Shown: positions 18,041 to 27,066, counted from the stretch's first letter. The stretch is 64,000 nt of DNA from Pedobacter sp. FW305-3-2-15-E-R2A2 (GCF_038446955.1 NZ_CP151803.1:2604001-2668000); one strand, 5' to 3'. Notes: generated by a model not told the origin, from the sequence alone. Numbers and translations are program-made.

Positions 18041-19479
18041 TTTTTAGCGATTAATTGTTTGAAATCTGTTATTGCAGTCAGCCGGAAGAGGTTGCTCATA
18101 AAGAGGTAGGTAAGGGCGTAAAAAAAACCGCTTACAAGCATCCTTGACCAATCCTTCAGGTGTAAGGATCCGGCGAGGTAAGCATCCAGGAAATAGCAGC
18201 ACAATCCAGTGATGGCGGCCATTCCGAGGATGGGCAACAGGTCTGCTACCTGTTCCATGGTCGGATAATTGATGAGTTTGCCGCTGTAATGGGAATTGAT
18301 ATAATACCCTAAAAAGTTAAACAGCAGCTGGAAGTATAATAAGCCGTAAATCCCAAAGCGGATGACACTGAGGATCCCGATGAGGCTGATGGTTTTCTTG
18401 ATGATTTCCAGCTTCAGCAGGAGGTCACTTCTTCCTTTTACTTTCAGAATGTTCAGGTTGTAGGCATGCAAGGGGTACATGATCCCGGCGATACAAAGAA
18501 TCTGAAAGTAAGGAACCGCAGGAAGCCATTTCTCGGTGAGCAAAAAGCGAAACAAAGGTTCGGCAATGATGCTCAGGAAAATCAGAGCCGGGGCATTCCA
18601 GAAAATCACTTGCTGCATGATTTTTCTATAGACGGTCTTCAGCTGGCCATTGTGTTCTGCGATCTCGGAAAACATGGGATAAGTCACCTTATTGATGGCA
18701 TAAGAGATGTTGGAGATCGGCAGCTGGCTGATGGCCTCCGCCCTGGAGTAATAGCCCAATGCGGTAACGGAATAAAACTTTCCGATAATCAGCACATAAA
18801 TGTTCTGATGGATGCTGTCAATGATGCTGGAAAGGGCCACTTTATAGCCGAAACCAAAATGATACTTTAACTTCTCCCGGTCAATGCGCCATGATGGCCG
18901 CCAGGGAGAAGTGATCCAATGCATCATCGTAGAGCAGATGGCGGTAAAAAGGTTCATCCAGACCAGGCTCCATACGCCATATCCCATCTTTGCCAGGATC
19001 AGCCCCAGAAGCCCCCCTGCAATGGCCGAAGGAATCTGGATATTGGTTTGCTTCCTGAAGTTCATCTCCTTGGTCAGAATGGTGTTCTGAACCGCGAAAA
19101 AGGCGTTTAATATAATGATCAGTCCATAAACCCTCAGCACTGCACGGAGTACTTCCTGCCGGTAAAACTGCGCCACCAGGGGCGCCAGCAAGAACAGGAG
19201 GAAATAGATGAGGATACTTCCGCAGAGGTTTACAAAAAATACCGTCGAATAGTCTTTCTGATCTGCCTCCCTGCTCCTGATGAGGGAAGAGGTTAAACCG
19301 CTGTCCATCAGTACATGGCCTACTGATATAAAGACAGACAGCATGGCAATCAGTCCGAATTCTGCAGGTGCCAGGATTCTGGCCAGCAGGATGGTGATGA
19401 CAAAGCCCACAATCTTAATGCTGAACTGTTGTCCCAGCGACCAGAATACACCGGAAATGGTCTTTCTCTTTAATTCCAT
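18037..19479 (-). CDS. Wzx-type flippase (MOP superfamily polysaccharide transporter)
   Basis: A 480-residue membrane protein with about 12-14 hydrophobic segments. It starts KRKTISGVFWSLGQQFSIKI and continues ILLARILAPAEFGLIAM, the typical WzxC/TuaB-like N-terminus with LAP-EFG. It should move the undecaprenyl-linked repeat unit across the inner membrane for the polymerase. Its start overlaps the acyltransferase stop by 10 bp. Only one flippase and one polymerase are present, which fits a Wzx/Wzy-dependent pathway. Confidence 0.9.
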   Translation of the reverse strand: MELKRKTISGVFWSLGQQFSIKIVGFVITILLARILAPAEFGLIAMLSVFISVGHVLMDSGLTSSLIRSREADQKDYSTVFFVNLCGSILIYFLLFLLAPLVAQFYRQEVLRAVLRVYGLIIILNAFFAVQNTILTKEMNFRKQTNIQIPSAIAGGLLGLILAKMGYGVWSLVWMNLFTAICSTMMHWITSPWRPSWRIDREKLKYHFGFGYKVALSSIIDSIHQNIYVLIIGKFYSVTALGYYSRAEAISQLPISNISYAINKVTYPMFSEIAEHNGQLKTVYRKIMQQVIFWNAPALIFLSIIAEPLFRFLLTEKWLPAVPYFQILCIAGIMYPLHAYNLNILKVKGRSDLLLKLEIIKKTISLIGILSVIRFGIYGLLYFQLLFNFLGYYINSHYSGKLINYPTMEQVADLLPILGMAAITGLCCYFLDAYLAGSLHLKDWSRMLVSGFFYALTYLFMSNLFRLTAITDFKQLIAKK

Positions 19480-20456
19480 AAAGACGTTTTTTTTCCAACG
19501 TTGCTGAGGTAGGCAATCACCGGTTTTTCAAACCAGGTGGTGATCAGGTAGGCGGTCAGGATCATGATAAAAATGGGCCAGAGCAACAGCAGGTACTCAT
19601 TCGTAATTCCTTCCCGGATGAGCCATAATTGTATGGTATGACCGATATGCTGGTGAATCAGGTACAGCGCATAAGAGATCTCTCCGATAAAGACCAGTGG
19701 ACGGAAGCGGAGGAAACCAGCCTGCCGGTACACAAAGAGGTAAAACAGGGCACAAAGCAGCGCGGTAACGATAAAATCAATGCGCTGTGGCGAAAACAAG
19801 CTCAGCAGGGCACAAATGACGATTTGAAAGTGCCAGAACCAGCTTTTGTCGCCCTTCCAGATCTTATAAAAGCTGATCCCCATCAGGAATAAACTGCCGT
19901 AATACAGTTCAGGATGGTGTTTATTCCAGAGGCAAACTCCAAAGTAGAAAAGCAGGAAAACAAAGCCAACATGTTTTATTTTCGGAATCAGCCGAAGCAG
20001 GAGCAACAACAGCATAAAGCCGTAAAAACACAATTCAATCAGTAAAGACCAATAGACGCCATCAATTGCCCGGGTTCCGAATAAGGCAGGAACCATACTG
20101 ATGTTGATGAGCAACTCTTCTGTTGTCCGCTTCAACAGCGCGGGACCAAAGTATTTCATGAGGAAAAACGTAAGGAGCATGCAGAACCAGAAAGTGGGAT
20201 AGAGCCGGATAAAGCGTTTGTAGATGAATTCTCCGGGATGTTTCACTTTTTCTATCGTCATGAAGATGACAAAACCACTGATGATAAAGAACAGATCTAC
20301 GCCATAACGGCCATATTCAAATTCCCAGACGCTTGTAGTGAGGTTGCTGTCGAACTTCTGCCCAAAGCGGGTGGTATAATGATACAGCACTACAGCGAGC
20401 GCGGCAATACCTCTCAATCCGTCTAATTCTGTGATTCTTAGCCTAAGGTGTTTCAT
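19470..20456 (-). CDS. Acyltransferase family 3 membrane protein
   Basis: A 328-residue integral membrane acyltransferase. It begins RITELDGLRGIAALAVVLYH, the hallmark start with the catalytic-type His of this family, followed by YGVDLFFIISGFVIF and about 9-10 membrane segments. ISYALYLIHQHIG near residue 265 is also typical. Members O-acetylate or otherwise acylate polysaccharides across the inner membrane. It probably acetylates the EPS or its repeat unit. Confidence 0.88.
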   Translation of the reverse strand: MKHLRLRITELDGLRGIAALAVVLYHYTTRFGQKFDSNLTTSVWEFEYGRYGVDLFFIISGFVIFMTIEKVKHPGEFIYKRFIRLYPTFWFCMLLTFFLMKYFGPALLKRTTEELLINISMVPALFGTRAIDGVYWSLLIELCFYGFMLLLLLLRLIPKIKHVGFVFLLFYFGVCLWNKHHPELYYGSLFLMGISFYKIWKGDKSWFWHFQIVICALLSLFSPQRIDFIVTALLCALFYLFVYRQAGFLRFRPLVFIGEISYALYLIHQHIGHTIQLWLIREGITNEYLLLLWPIFIMILTAYLITTWFEKPVIAYLSNVGKKTSLWN

Positions 20457-20467
20457 CGGAATTCAGG

Positions 20468-21007
20468 TTAATGGCGGATAAATCTGTTTGCAGCAAGAGG
20501 AGCGGAGGCGTTACCGCTTAAGATCACATCGCTGACCGGGATATTGCTCAGCAGTGCGCAATCCAGGTGATCAAAGACCATGATGACGTTTTTCCCCTGA
20601 ACCTTGATGACGGTTCCTTCCTGATTGTAAAAAAGACCGTTTTTTACCCGAATCCTGTCGCCGGTACTGATTTCCCGTAAACTGACCACTTCTGCATCGC
20701 TGCAGTGTCGGGTATAATGCTTGATCTTTTCGATCACCTGGTCACGGATCACGGCAGGCTTCGCCATATAGTAGACGAAGTTGAGCACTCCCAAGGTCTG
20801 TCGGACTTTATATTCTTCGCGTTCATCAATGCGGACAAACACATAGGAGCTGAAAAGGGGAAGCTCGACGGCCTTTTTCCGGTCTGTCCATTGACTGATC
20901 ACTTTTTTAACCGGACAGTAGGATTCAATTCCCTGCATTTGCAAAAGACGGTCTACTTTTTTCTCCCATCTCGGACGGGTATAAATCACTAACCATTGTT
21001 GTTTCAT
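20468..21007 (-). CDS. UpxY-type transcription antiterminator (NusG-like)
   Basis: A 179-residue NusG paralogue. The NGN domain (about 1-100) contains WLVIYTRPRWEKKVDRLLQ and LPLFSSYVFVRIDER. The C-terminal KOW domain (about 125-165) has TGDRIRVKNGLFYNQEGTV. In Bacteroides, UpxY proteins allow RNA polymerase to read through the leader of their own capsule operon. Here the gene is third, after wza and wzc, not first as in Bacteroides. It could act on the 491-bp leader upstream of wza or mainly extend transcription through the roughly 20 kb that follow. Confidence 0.85.
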   Translation of the reverse strand: MKQQWLVIYTRPRWEKKVDRLLQMQGIESYCPVKKVISQWTDRKKAVELPLFSSYVFVRIDEREEYKVRQTLGVLNFVYYMAKPAVIRDQVIEKIKHYTRHCSDAEVVSLREISTGDRIRVKNGLFYNQEGTVIKVQGKNVIMVFDHLDCALLSNIPVSDVILSGNASAPLAANRFIRH

Positions 21008-21099
21008 AATGAAGGCGTTTTGTTGAGAAAAGGGTACAGCTTCGCTACCTCAGTCACATGAGTGGGTTTTGTTGGGCTGGAAGGGGTAACGTTTGGGTA

Positions 21100-23409
21100 T
21101 TAGTTGTTTAGTTGTAATCCGTAGCCGTAACCGTATCCGGCGTAGCCATAATTGCGTTTGTTCTCGTTTTTTGTATCGTTAAGCACCACCATAGGGTTGT
21201 TTAACTTTTTATGATCATAGATATCCCTCAGGATATTCAGCTGAAGTTTGTCTGTATAATTGTACCTGACGAGGTAAATACTGGCATCGGTATAAGGGGC
21301 GAGACTAAAGGCATCTGCGACGAGTCCGACGGGGGCAGTATCGATGATGACATAGTCAAATTTTGCCTTCAGGGCCTCGATCATCTTGCCTATCCTGGGA
21401 TGCATCATGGTCTCTGCAGGATTTTCAGGTATTTCACCACAATCGATCACGGAAAGGTTAGGGGAGAGTTCAGACTGCTGAATAATGTCCTCTATTTCCA
21501 GGTCTTTCTGCTCGAGGTAGTCGGTGATCCCAATGCCTTTTTTCATTTTCATTTTTTCAAGGAGGTCGGGCTTCCGTAAATCAAATTCCAGAATCACCAC
21601 CCGCTTGTTGACGGAGGCGAGGGTCATGCCGAGGTTCAGGCTGAAAAAGGTTTTTCCCTCTGATTTCATGCAGGAGGTGACAAGTAATACTTGATTGGGC
21701 ATGCCTGAGTTCATAAAATGAAGGTTGCTCCGGATGTATCTGAACAATTCCGACATAGTAGAACGGCTGTTGCTTTCCATCACTTTGTTCTCATTTTTAT
21801 CGAGATGGCTGAGCACACCGAGGAGCCTGACGCCGGTTAACAGTTCAATGTCTTTAGGATCTTTTACCTTATTATTGAGGAGCTGTTTCCCATAAATGGT
21901 GCCTGCCGGGACGAGACATCCAAAAATAATGGCAAAGAGGTAGATCAATTGCTTTTTGGGTGATACCGGAATGGAATGGTAGGCCGGTTTATCAATGACC
22001 TGTGAGGTGGGCACCGTTCCGGAAAGAGAAAGTGTGGTTTCTTCTCTTTTTTGAAGGAGGTACCGGTATAGGCTCATCTTTACCGCTTGTTCACGACTTC
22101 TTTCCAGTAAACCCCTTTCCACTGCTGGTGCAGAATGGATTTTACTATTGAATTGGGAGGCCATGGCGCGCAGGTTGTTCCGTTCGATCAAAATACCTTG
22201 TTTGATGTTGTGCAGGTTTTCCTCGATATTGGATTTCAGGGTAATGAGCTGATCAGTCAGGTTCAGGACCAAAGGATTATTGGCATTCGAGGTGCGCAGC
22301 ATTCTGTTCCGTTCCTGTTGCAGGGCGTTGAATTTGCTGGTCAGTTCGTTTAAGGTAATGTTATTGATGTTGAGGGAACTGGGCACCATTTGAAATTGAT
22401 TGTTGTTTTGTCCGAGGTATCTTTCCAGAGATTCGATCACGCGGAGCTGCACCTCGGCAGTCGACAGCATTTGACGGTATTCTCCGGATTTAACCATATT
22501 GATCTGCGCATCGGCACCCACATCGGTCACCATGTTGTCCTGTTTGTAGCTTTCTACATCCTGTTCTACATTCGATAAATCCCTGCTCAGGTAGGCCAGC
22601 CGTTTGTCAATAAAGTTGATGGTGTTGACGGCAATGATGTTTTTCTTGGTCACATTCTCATCGTTATAGGTTTTGATCAGGGTGCTGAGAATGTCGATTC
22701 CACGCTGAGGAACGGGGTCCTCAAGGCTCACCACCACGGTGTTGGCGTCTTTTATGATGGGAAGTACGCTGAGCCTGGTTTGGCTGTAGGCTTCCGTCAT
22801 GGTGTACATGTTGTTGAATTTAATGCGGACAGAACTGTTTTGCCTGCGGGGCGCAGGTCCTTTCTGAACAAGAAATGCATATCCTGGTTTCCTGATTTCT
22901 TCTCCATAATCATACACCCAATGCTCGTCTTTGTCGCTGAGCATAAAGGAGTTTTGGTTGATCGGCTGCAGGGTTAATGACTTGGTGTAGGCCAGTGGAC
23001 TGAGTGCAATGACGGTTACCTTGAAGGGCAATGTATTTGCGTAGAGCTCTTTGTCTTTTAAACCTTCTTTCCGAAAGTAGGAGGTTTCTAAAGAGAGGCT
23101 TTTGATTACTTTGTAAATCAGTTCCCTGGAACGCAGGACTTCCATTTCATTGTCTACTTTTTTGTCGGTATGGAACATGTTCAGGTCGCTAAAAGCGGTT
23201 CCTTTGAGTTCCCCATCGCCTTTTTTATCGTCCTGCATTAATAAGGTACTGCTGATTTTATATTTGGGGGTAACGGTACTCAGGTAAAAGAAGGCTGCGG
23301 CCATACTGATTACAATAGCGATCAGAAAAGCATACCAGTATTTCAGGTATTTCATTACCGATTCCTTCATGTCTTCCGACAGGCCCGTCATTCTATGGTT
23401 GGTGGTCAT
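21100..23409 (-). CDS. wzc: Polysaccharide co-polymerase with tyrosine autokinase (Wzc type)
   Basis: The 769-residue protein has an N-terminal Wzz domain between two membrane helices (about 25-48 and 490-510). A long coiled periplasmic part includes NVEQDVESYKQDNMV. A cytoplasmic BY-kinase domain contains Walker A SCMKSEGKTFF (about 576-586), Walker A-prime VVILEFDLRKPDL and the later DYVIIDTAPVGLVAD. The C-terminus is a tyrosine cluster (NKRNYGYAGYGYGYGLQ), the autophosphorylation tail. It controls polymer length and couples to the outer-membrane exporter encoded just upstream. Kinase and copolymerase are in one chain, as in Proteobacteria. Confidence 0.93.
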   Translation of the reverse strand: MTTNHRMTGLSEDMKESVMKYLKYWYAFLIAIVISMAAAFFYLSTVTPKYKISSTLLMQDDKKGDGELKGTAFSDLNMFHTDKKVDNEMEVLRSRELIYKVIKSLSLETSYFRKEGLKDKELYANTLPFKVTVIALSPLAYTKSLTLQPINQNSFMLSDKDEHWVYDYGEEIRKPGYAFLVQKGPAPRRQNSSVRIKFNNMYTMTEAYSQTRLSVLPIIKDANTVVVSLEDPVPQRGIDILSTLIKTYNDENVTKKNIIAVNTINFIDKRLAYLSRDLSNVEQDVESYKQDNMVTDVGADAQINMVKSGEYRQMLSTAEVQLRVIESLERYLGQNNNQFQMVPSSLNINNITLNELTSKFNALQQERNRMLRTSNANNPLVLNLTDQLITLKSNIEENLHNIKQGILIERNNLRAMASQFNSKIHSAPAVERGLLERSREQAVKMSLYRYLLQKREETTLSLSGTVPTSQVIDKPAYHSIPVSPKKQLIYLFAIIFGCLVPAGTIYGKQLLNNKVKDPKDIELLTGVRLLGVLSHLDKNENKVMESNSRSTMSELFRYIRSNLHFMNSGMPNQVLLVTSCMKSEGKTFFSLNLGMTLASVNKRVVILEFDLRKPDLLEKMKMKKGIGITDYLEQKDLEIEDIIQQSELSPNLSVIDCGEIPENPAETMMHPRIGKMIEALKAKFDYVIIDTAPVGLVADAFSLAPYTDASIYLVRYNYTDKLQLNILRDIYDHKKLNNPMVVLNDTKNENKRNYGYAGYGYGYGLQLNN

Positions 23410-23441
23410 GGTGATTATTTTTACGTTGTTGGAGATCTGGT

Positions 23442-24200
23442 TTACCTGATGAGCGCGGTAACGAGGACAGCGACTGCAGAGATGCAGGCGGTGACAATTG
23501 GCAGTGCGCGGTTATTCGGACTGAATTCTTTTTCTTTCGATTTGTCCGGTTCCACATAAATGACATCATTCTGTTTCAAATGAAAATATGGCGATTGGAA
23601 GACTTCCTGTTTGTTGAGGTTTAACCGAACCATATTGCGTTCTCCGTTGATTTCACGGATCACGAGTACGTTTTCGCGCTTGCCATAGACGGTCATATCG
23701 CCGGCCATTCCCAAAGCTTCGAGCAAATTGATCTGTTCGCCGGGAACAGTAAAGGAAGCAGGTTTGTTGACTTCCCCAATCACCGTGATCTTGAAATTAA
23801 GGAGTTGTACATCTACAACGGGAGATTTGACGAACTTGTTCAGCTCCTGGGTGATCAGCTTTTGAGCTTCCTCAATGCGTAAGCCTTCTACTTTCAGATT
23901 TCCTACTACAGGGAGCGTCACCATGCCACTATTGTTTACTTTGAAGCCTGATCTTTTATTGCTGCCATCGGCCTCTGCTGCTCCGGTACTGCTGGCAAAT
24001 AATATATTGGATTCTGTGTTTAAGCTGTTCACAGAGATGCTCAACAAATCATTCTTCTGAATCTTGAGTTCTGATTCATACGTCCGGATTTGACTTTTGG
24101 AAAGTTCAGACAGGTTGCTGAAATAAACCAGGTTTCTTTGTGGTGTGCATGCGCATAATGCCAATGCGAATAGGACCAGTGAGCGTTGTAGTTTTTTCAT
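23442..24200 (-). CDS. wza: Polysaccharide export outer-membrane lipoprotein (Wza type)
   Basis: The 252-residue protein is the first gene of the operon. A lipoprotein signal is seen at the N-terminus (LVLFALALCACTPQ, Cys at about 18). A poly-export domain follows (KIQKNDLLSISVNSL ... GMVTLPVVGNLKVEGLRIEEAQ), then an SLBB-like part (KITVIGEVNKPASFTVPGE). A hydrophobic C-terminal helix (IVTACISAVAVLVTALIR) would anchor it, unlike the amphipathic alpha-barrel helix of E. coli Wza. It should form the outer-membrane exit with Wzc. The leader upstream contains repeats listed separately. Confidence 0.9.
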   Translation of the reverse strand: MKKLQRSLVLFALALCACTPQRNLVYFSNLSELSKSQIRTYESELKIQKNDLLSISVNSLNTESNILFASSTGAAEADGSNKRSGFKVNNSGMVTLPVVGNLKVEGLRIEEAQKLITQELNKFVKSPVVDVQLLNFKITVIGEVNKPASFTVPGEQINLLEALGMAGDMTVYGKRENVLVIREINGERNMVRLNLNKQEVFQSPYFHLKQNDVIYVEPDKSKEKEFSPNNRALPIVTACISAVAVLVTALIR

Positions 24201-24326
24201 GATGATACGGCGGTTATTCTTTAATAAATAATATCCTTTCTATAAGGTGAATTAAAGTTATGTATTTATAAATCAGAAGAATCTGATGTCATCATGTTGC
24301 CGCTAAACTGTTAAATATGGTCAGGG

Positions 24327-24390
24327 GATTTTACAGAATTCAAGGGCAGCTGTGCAAGCGATTTACAGCGATTTACAGGAGGATTTACAG
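24327..24390. repeat. Iteron-like GATTTACAG direct repeats
   Basis: GATTTACAG occurs exactly at 24360-24368, 24370-24378 and 24382-24390. A one-base-longer variant GATTTTACAG lies at 24327-24336. The three exact copies are 10 and 12 bp apart, about one helical turn, so a protein could bind the same DNA face repeatedly. They lie 127-190 bp upstream of the wza start. No regulator gene is adjacent. Confidence 0.6.
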
Positions 24391-24625
24391 AAAGAAGATT
24401 TTATACAGGGGAGGTAATGTTCTGTTTTTTCAGTTTTTTCTGTCGGAAAATTTGTCGTTCCGCTTTTTATGAACTGAACCTGTAAAGTTGTGATTAGAAG
24501 TGGTTGGGAAAACGCAGTACTGAGGCGCGTATCATTTAAATTGAAAATATTTTTATGGAATGGATGTCATGTCATTTATTTAAACAGTAATTTGATCTTT
24601 TGAATAAAAATTTGTTTATAGGAAA

Positions 24626-24657
24626 TTTGTTTAACTCCTGATTGCTATTTAGCTTAG
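24626..24657 (+). promoter_or_regulatory. Candidate Bacteroidota promoter
   Basis: TTTG (24626-24629), a 20-bp spacer, then TAGCTTAG (24650-24657) fits the -33/-7 pattern with one change in TAnnTTTG. It ends 34 bp before the ATG at 24692. Confidence 0.4.
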
Positions 24658-24691
24658 TGTGGTATTTATTTTTTTATAAACCTAACAGCTT

Positions 24692-25090
24692 ATGAATCCG
24701 ATCACATTAAGTCAGGAAAGACGTTTATTGATTGATGCTTTGAAGGAACAGGCTTATTCTAATAGCATCCGGTTTATTTCGACTCAAAAAGAGCAAAATT
24801 ATGGCGATTTACATGTGGAATACCTAAGCCTGATCGAATTGTTTGAAGAATTGAGTGATGTCGGTGCTTTTCTGAATTTCTATGAAAATATAGAAAGTGC
24901 ATTTTTATTGTTGTTAAGAGATAAGCCACGTGATTCGGAACAGACTTTCAAGTCATTCCTGCAATTAACGACCCTTTTCAGGGTCATCGAGGCGAATAAA
25001 CCACTTATCCATACAAAGATCGCAGAATTTCGGCAATTGATTCAGGATATGGATGCTATCGAAGCGGAAGGCTTGGTTTATAAAGCTTAA
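24692..25090 (+). CDS. Small hypothetical protein next to the EPS locus
   Basis: A 132-residue, probably soluble and helical, acidic protein with no motif I recognise. Segments such as YLSLIELFEELSDVGAFLNF and FLQLTTLFRVIEANKPLIH suggest an all-helical fold. It is transcribed divergently from the EPS operon and has its own promoter candidate. Divergence from wza across the shared regulatory region makes a link to EPS control possible, but nothing in the protein shows DNA binding. It looks like a real gene: good start, ordinary codon use, and a coding-length frame. Confidence 0.6.
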   Translation: MNPITLSQERRLLIDALKEQAYSNSIRFISTQKEQNYGDLHVEYLSLIELFEELSDVGAFLNFYENIESAFLLLLRDKPRDSEQTFKSFLQLTTLFRVIEANKPLIHTKIAEFRQLIQDMDAIEAEGLVYKA

Positions 25091-25146
25091 AACATTATCA
25101 TCCTATAAATTTTAGGAACCGGGTAAAACTTCTGCATTGATCTTAA

Positions 25147-25178
25147 TTTGTAATATGAGCTCAAAATTTTTATATTAG
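25147..25178 (+). promoter_or_regulatory. Candidate Bacteroidota promoter
   Basis: TTTG (25147-25150), a 20-bp spacer and TATATTAG (25171-25178). Same spacing and same TTAG ending as the promoter of the previous gene. It ends 42 bp before the ATG at 25221. Confidence 0.4.
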
Positions 25179-25220
25179 GATTACACTAAAAACTGATCCT
25201 TTTTCTAAACTTTTGAATTT

Positions 25221-25652
25221 ATGTTCGACCAACTCAGCAAATATAAACAGGGAAGTTTCTTTTTCCAGCCGACGGACAGTTTGGTAGAGGTCTGTAATGT
25301 CCCTAAAAACAAGTATGGACTGTACCTTGTTTATGCATTAAGCAAGGGAAGGGTGGAGTTGGTTTACATTAATAAATCAGGTCCACCGGAAAAAAAAGGT
25401 GCAATAAAAGACCCCAGAGATATTGCGGATGACCTCCGGGAAAACCTCTTAAACGGCTATCAGTTTGGAGAAATTGAGCGTAAGAATTCCTGGCCCGTTC
25501 AATTGATGATTGAAGATATTGAAGCACTGCATGTCCATTGGTACGTGACTTCTGATGAGAAAAACCACGATTTACCTGCTACCATTAAGTCAAAGATCCT
25601 TCAGATCTATATGGGAATCTACGGACATCTTCCGCGTTGGAACCGGGCGTAA
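25221..25652 (+). CDS. Hypothetical protein, possibly a degenerate GIY-YIG-like fold
   Basis: A 143-residue soluble protein. Near residue 32, YGLYLVYALSKGRVELVYINKSG resembles the paired GIY ... YIG strands of the GIY-YIG superfamily (GLY and VYI). An Arg then appears in the following helix region (DPRDIADDLREN). The catalytic pattern is not convincing, so nuclease activity should not be assumed. It has its own promoter and ends 8 bp from the convergent aldehyde dehydrogenase gene. No other homology is recognised. Confidence 0.55.
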   Translation: MFDQLSKYKQGSFFFQPTDSLVEVCNVPKNKYGLYLVYALSKGRVELVYINKSGPPEKKGAIKDPRDIADDLRENLLNGYQFGEIERKNSWPVQLMIEDIEALHVHWYVTSDEKNHDLPATIKSKILQIYMGIYGHLPRWNRA

Positions 25653-25660
25653 AAGCAGGA

Positions 25661-27034
25661 TTATTTTACATAAACCGTTTTGATGTTTACAAATTCCCTG
25701 ATGCCAAATGCGCTGAGTTCTCTTCCATAGCCGCTTTGGTTGATCCCTCCAAATGGCAATCTTGGATCCGACTTTACCAGTGAGTTTACGAAACAGGATC
25801 CGGCGTTTAACCTTTTGGCAGCGATTTCTTCTCCGCGTTTCACATTGGCTGTGAATACTGCCGCACCCAGCCCAAAGGGACTGTCATTAGCAATTCTGAT
25901 CGCTTCTTCTTCATTTTTTGCAGAGAAAATCAAGGCTACAGGACCAAATATTTCTTCTTCATAGCCCGGCATGCCCTTCCTGATTCCCGACAATATTGTA
26001 GGTGTATAGTATGCATGTTTGCCCTTAAAAGCTGGAATTTCTCCACCAAGAATACATTTTGCTCCGGCTTCGATATTAGCCTTTACCTGTTGGTGGAGTT
26101 CATCTCTCAGGTCTACTCTTGCCATCGGGCCGAGGTCGGTCTGCGCATCAAAAGGATCACCTGTCACCTTCGATTGCATTTTTTCCAGAAAGATCCGGGT
26201 AAACTCTTTTTCAATTTCCTTTACGAGGATAAATCTTTTTGCAGCAATACAGCTTTGACCGTTATTGATCAGTCTGCTTTGCATACAGATTTCGGCCGCC
26301 TGTTCCAGATCGGCATCAGCCAATACCAGATATGGGTCACTTCCGCCCAATTCCAGGACCGTCTTTTTTAAATAATATCCTGCCTGTTGGGCCACCTGTT
26401 TGCCCGCTTCCGTGCTTCCGGTCAGGGTAACGGCTTTTATCAAAGGATGGGCAATCACTTGTTTTACAAATTTACTGCTGATGACCAGAACCCGGAAGAT
26501 GTCTTTAGGAAAACCTGCCGCGCTAATGATTTCTTCAATGGCCAGTGCACATCCCGTTACATTGGAGGCGTGTTTTAGCAATCCGCCATTGCCGGCCATT
26601 AATGCCGGGGCCAGAAAGCGGAAAAGCTGCCAGAAAGGGAAATTCCAGGGCATTACCGCCAGTACCACACCCAAGGGCTGGAAGCTGACATAGCTTTTGG
26701 AGGCTTCCGTTTTTATCTCTTCGTCTTTTAAAAACGCTGCTCCGTTTGCGGCGTAATAATCACATACTGCTGCGCATTTCTCGATCTCCGCAATTCCGGC
26801 AGGAATGGGTTTCCCCATTTCTTTAGCCATCAATGTGGCGAGTTCCAATTTTCTTGTTAACAGGAGTGCAGCGGCATTTTTTAACAAATCTGCACGGGTT
26901 GAAAAGGAGGTGTCCCTCCATTTCAACCAGGCGTGATGTGCTTTTTCGATCTTTCCGGAAATTTGTTTTTCGGAATCTTCTTTATAGGACTTGATTAATT
27001 TACCGTTGGTAGGATTGATGGAATGAATACTCAT
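25661..27034 (-). CDS. NAD(P)-dependent aldehyde dehydrogenase, succinate-semialdehyde type
   Basis: A 457-residue aldehyde dehydrogenase. It shows PWNFPFWQLFRFLAPALMAG (cofactor/oxyanion region), TGSTEAGKQVA, the general-base Glu in LELGGSDPYLV, the nucleophilic Cys in NNGQSCIAAKRF, EEIFGPVA, and PFGGINQSGYGREL at the end. The shorter length and motif variants match the GabD/YneI-like group that oxidises succinate semialdehyde. Substrate is inferred. It is followed after 32 bp by the M23 peptidase gene... in the genomic order to its right, on the same strand. Confidence 0.85.
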   Translation of the reverse strand: MSIHSINPTNGKLIKSYKEDSEKQISGKIEKAHHAWLKWRDTSFSTRADLLKNAAALLLTRKLELATLMAKEMGKPIPAGIAEIEKCAAVCDYYAANGAAFLKDEEIKTEASKSYVSFQPLGVVLAVMPWNFPFWQLFRFLAPALMAGNGGLLKHASNVTGCALAIEEIISAAGFPKDIFRVLVISSKFVKQVIAHPLIKAVTLTGSTEAGKQVAQQAGYYLKKTVLELGGSDPYLVLADADLEQAAEICMQSRLINNGQSCIAAKRFILVKEIEKEFTRIFLEKMQSKVTGDPFDAQTDLGPMARVDLRDELHQQVKANIEAGAKCILGGEIPAFKGKHAYYTPTILSGIRKGMPGYEEEIFGPVALIFSAKNEEEAIRIANDSPFGLGAAVFTANVKRGEEIAAKRLNAGSCFVNSLVKSDPRLPFGGINQSGYGRELSAFGIREFVNIKTVYVK

Positions 27035-27066
27035 TTTAAATGTTATTGATCATTAGATAACAGTTA

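Larger units (their letters stand above)
24201..24691. promoter_or_regulatory. Divergent leader/promoter region of the EPS operon
   Basis: A 491-bp non-coding stretch lies between wza (minus) and a small plus-strand gene. It is AT-rich near both starts. On the minus strand TAACTTTA (24253-24260) is a one-mismatch -7 candidate, but no good TTTG -33 box is found. A short inverted repeat ATCAGA-N4-TCTGAT lies at 24272-24287. The middle carries the GATTTACAG repeats. A long leader is expected for an UpxY-controlled operon. No clear intrinsic terminator or RfaH-type ops element was recognised. Confidence 0.5.

Noticed and set aside
24201..24691. RfaH-type ops/JUMPstart element in the EPS leader
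   Set aside because: No match to the GGCGGTAGC-type core was found on the minus strand. UpxY recognition sequences are not well enough defined to call by eye.
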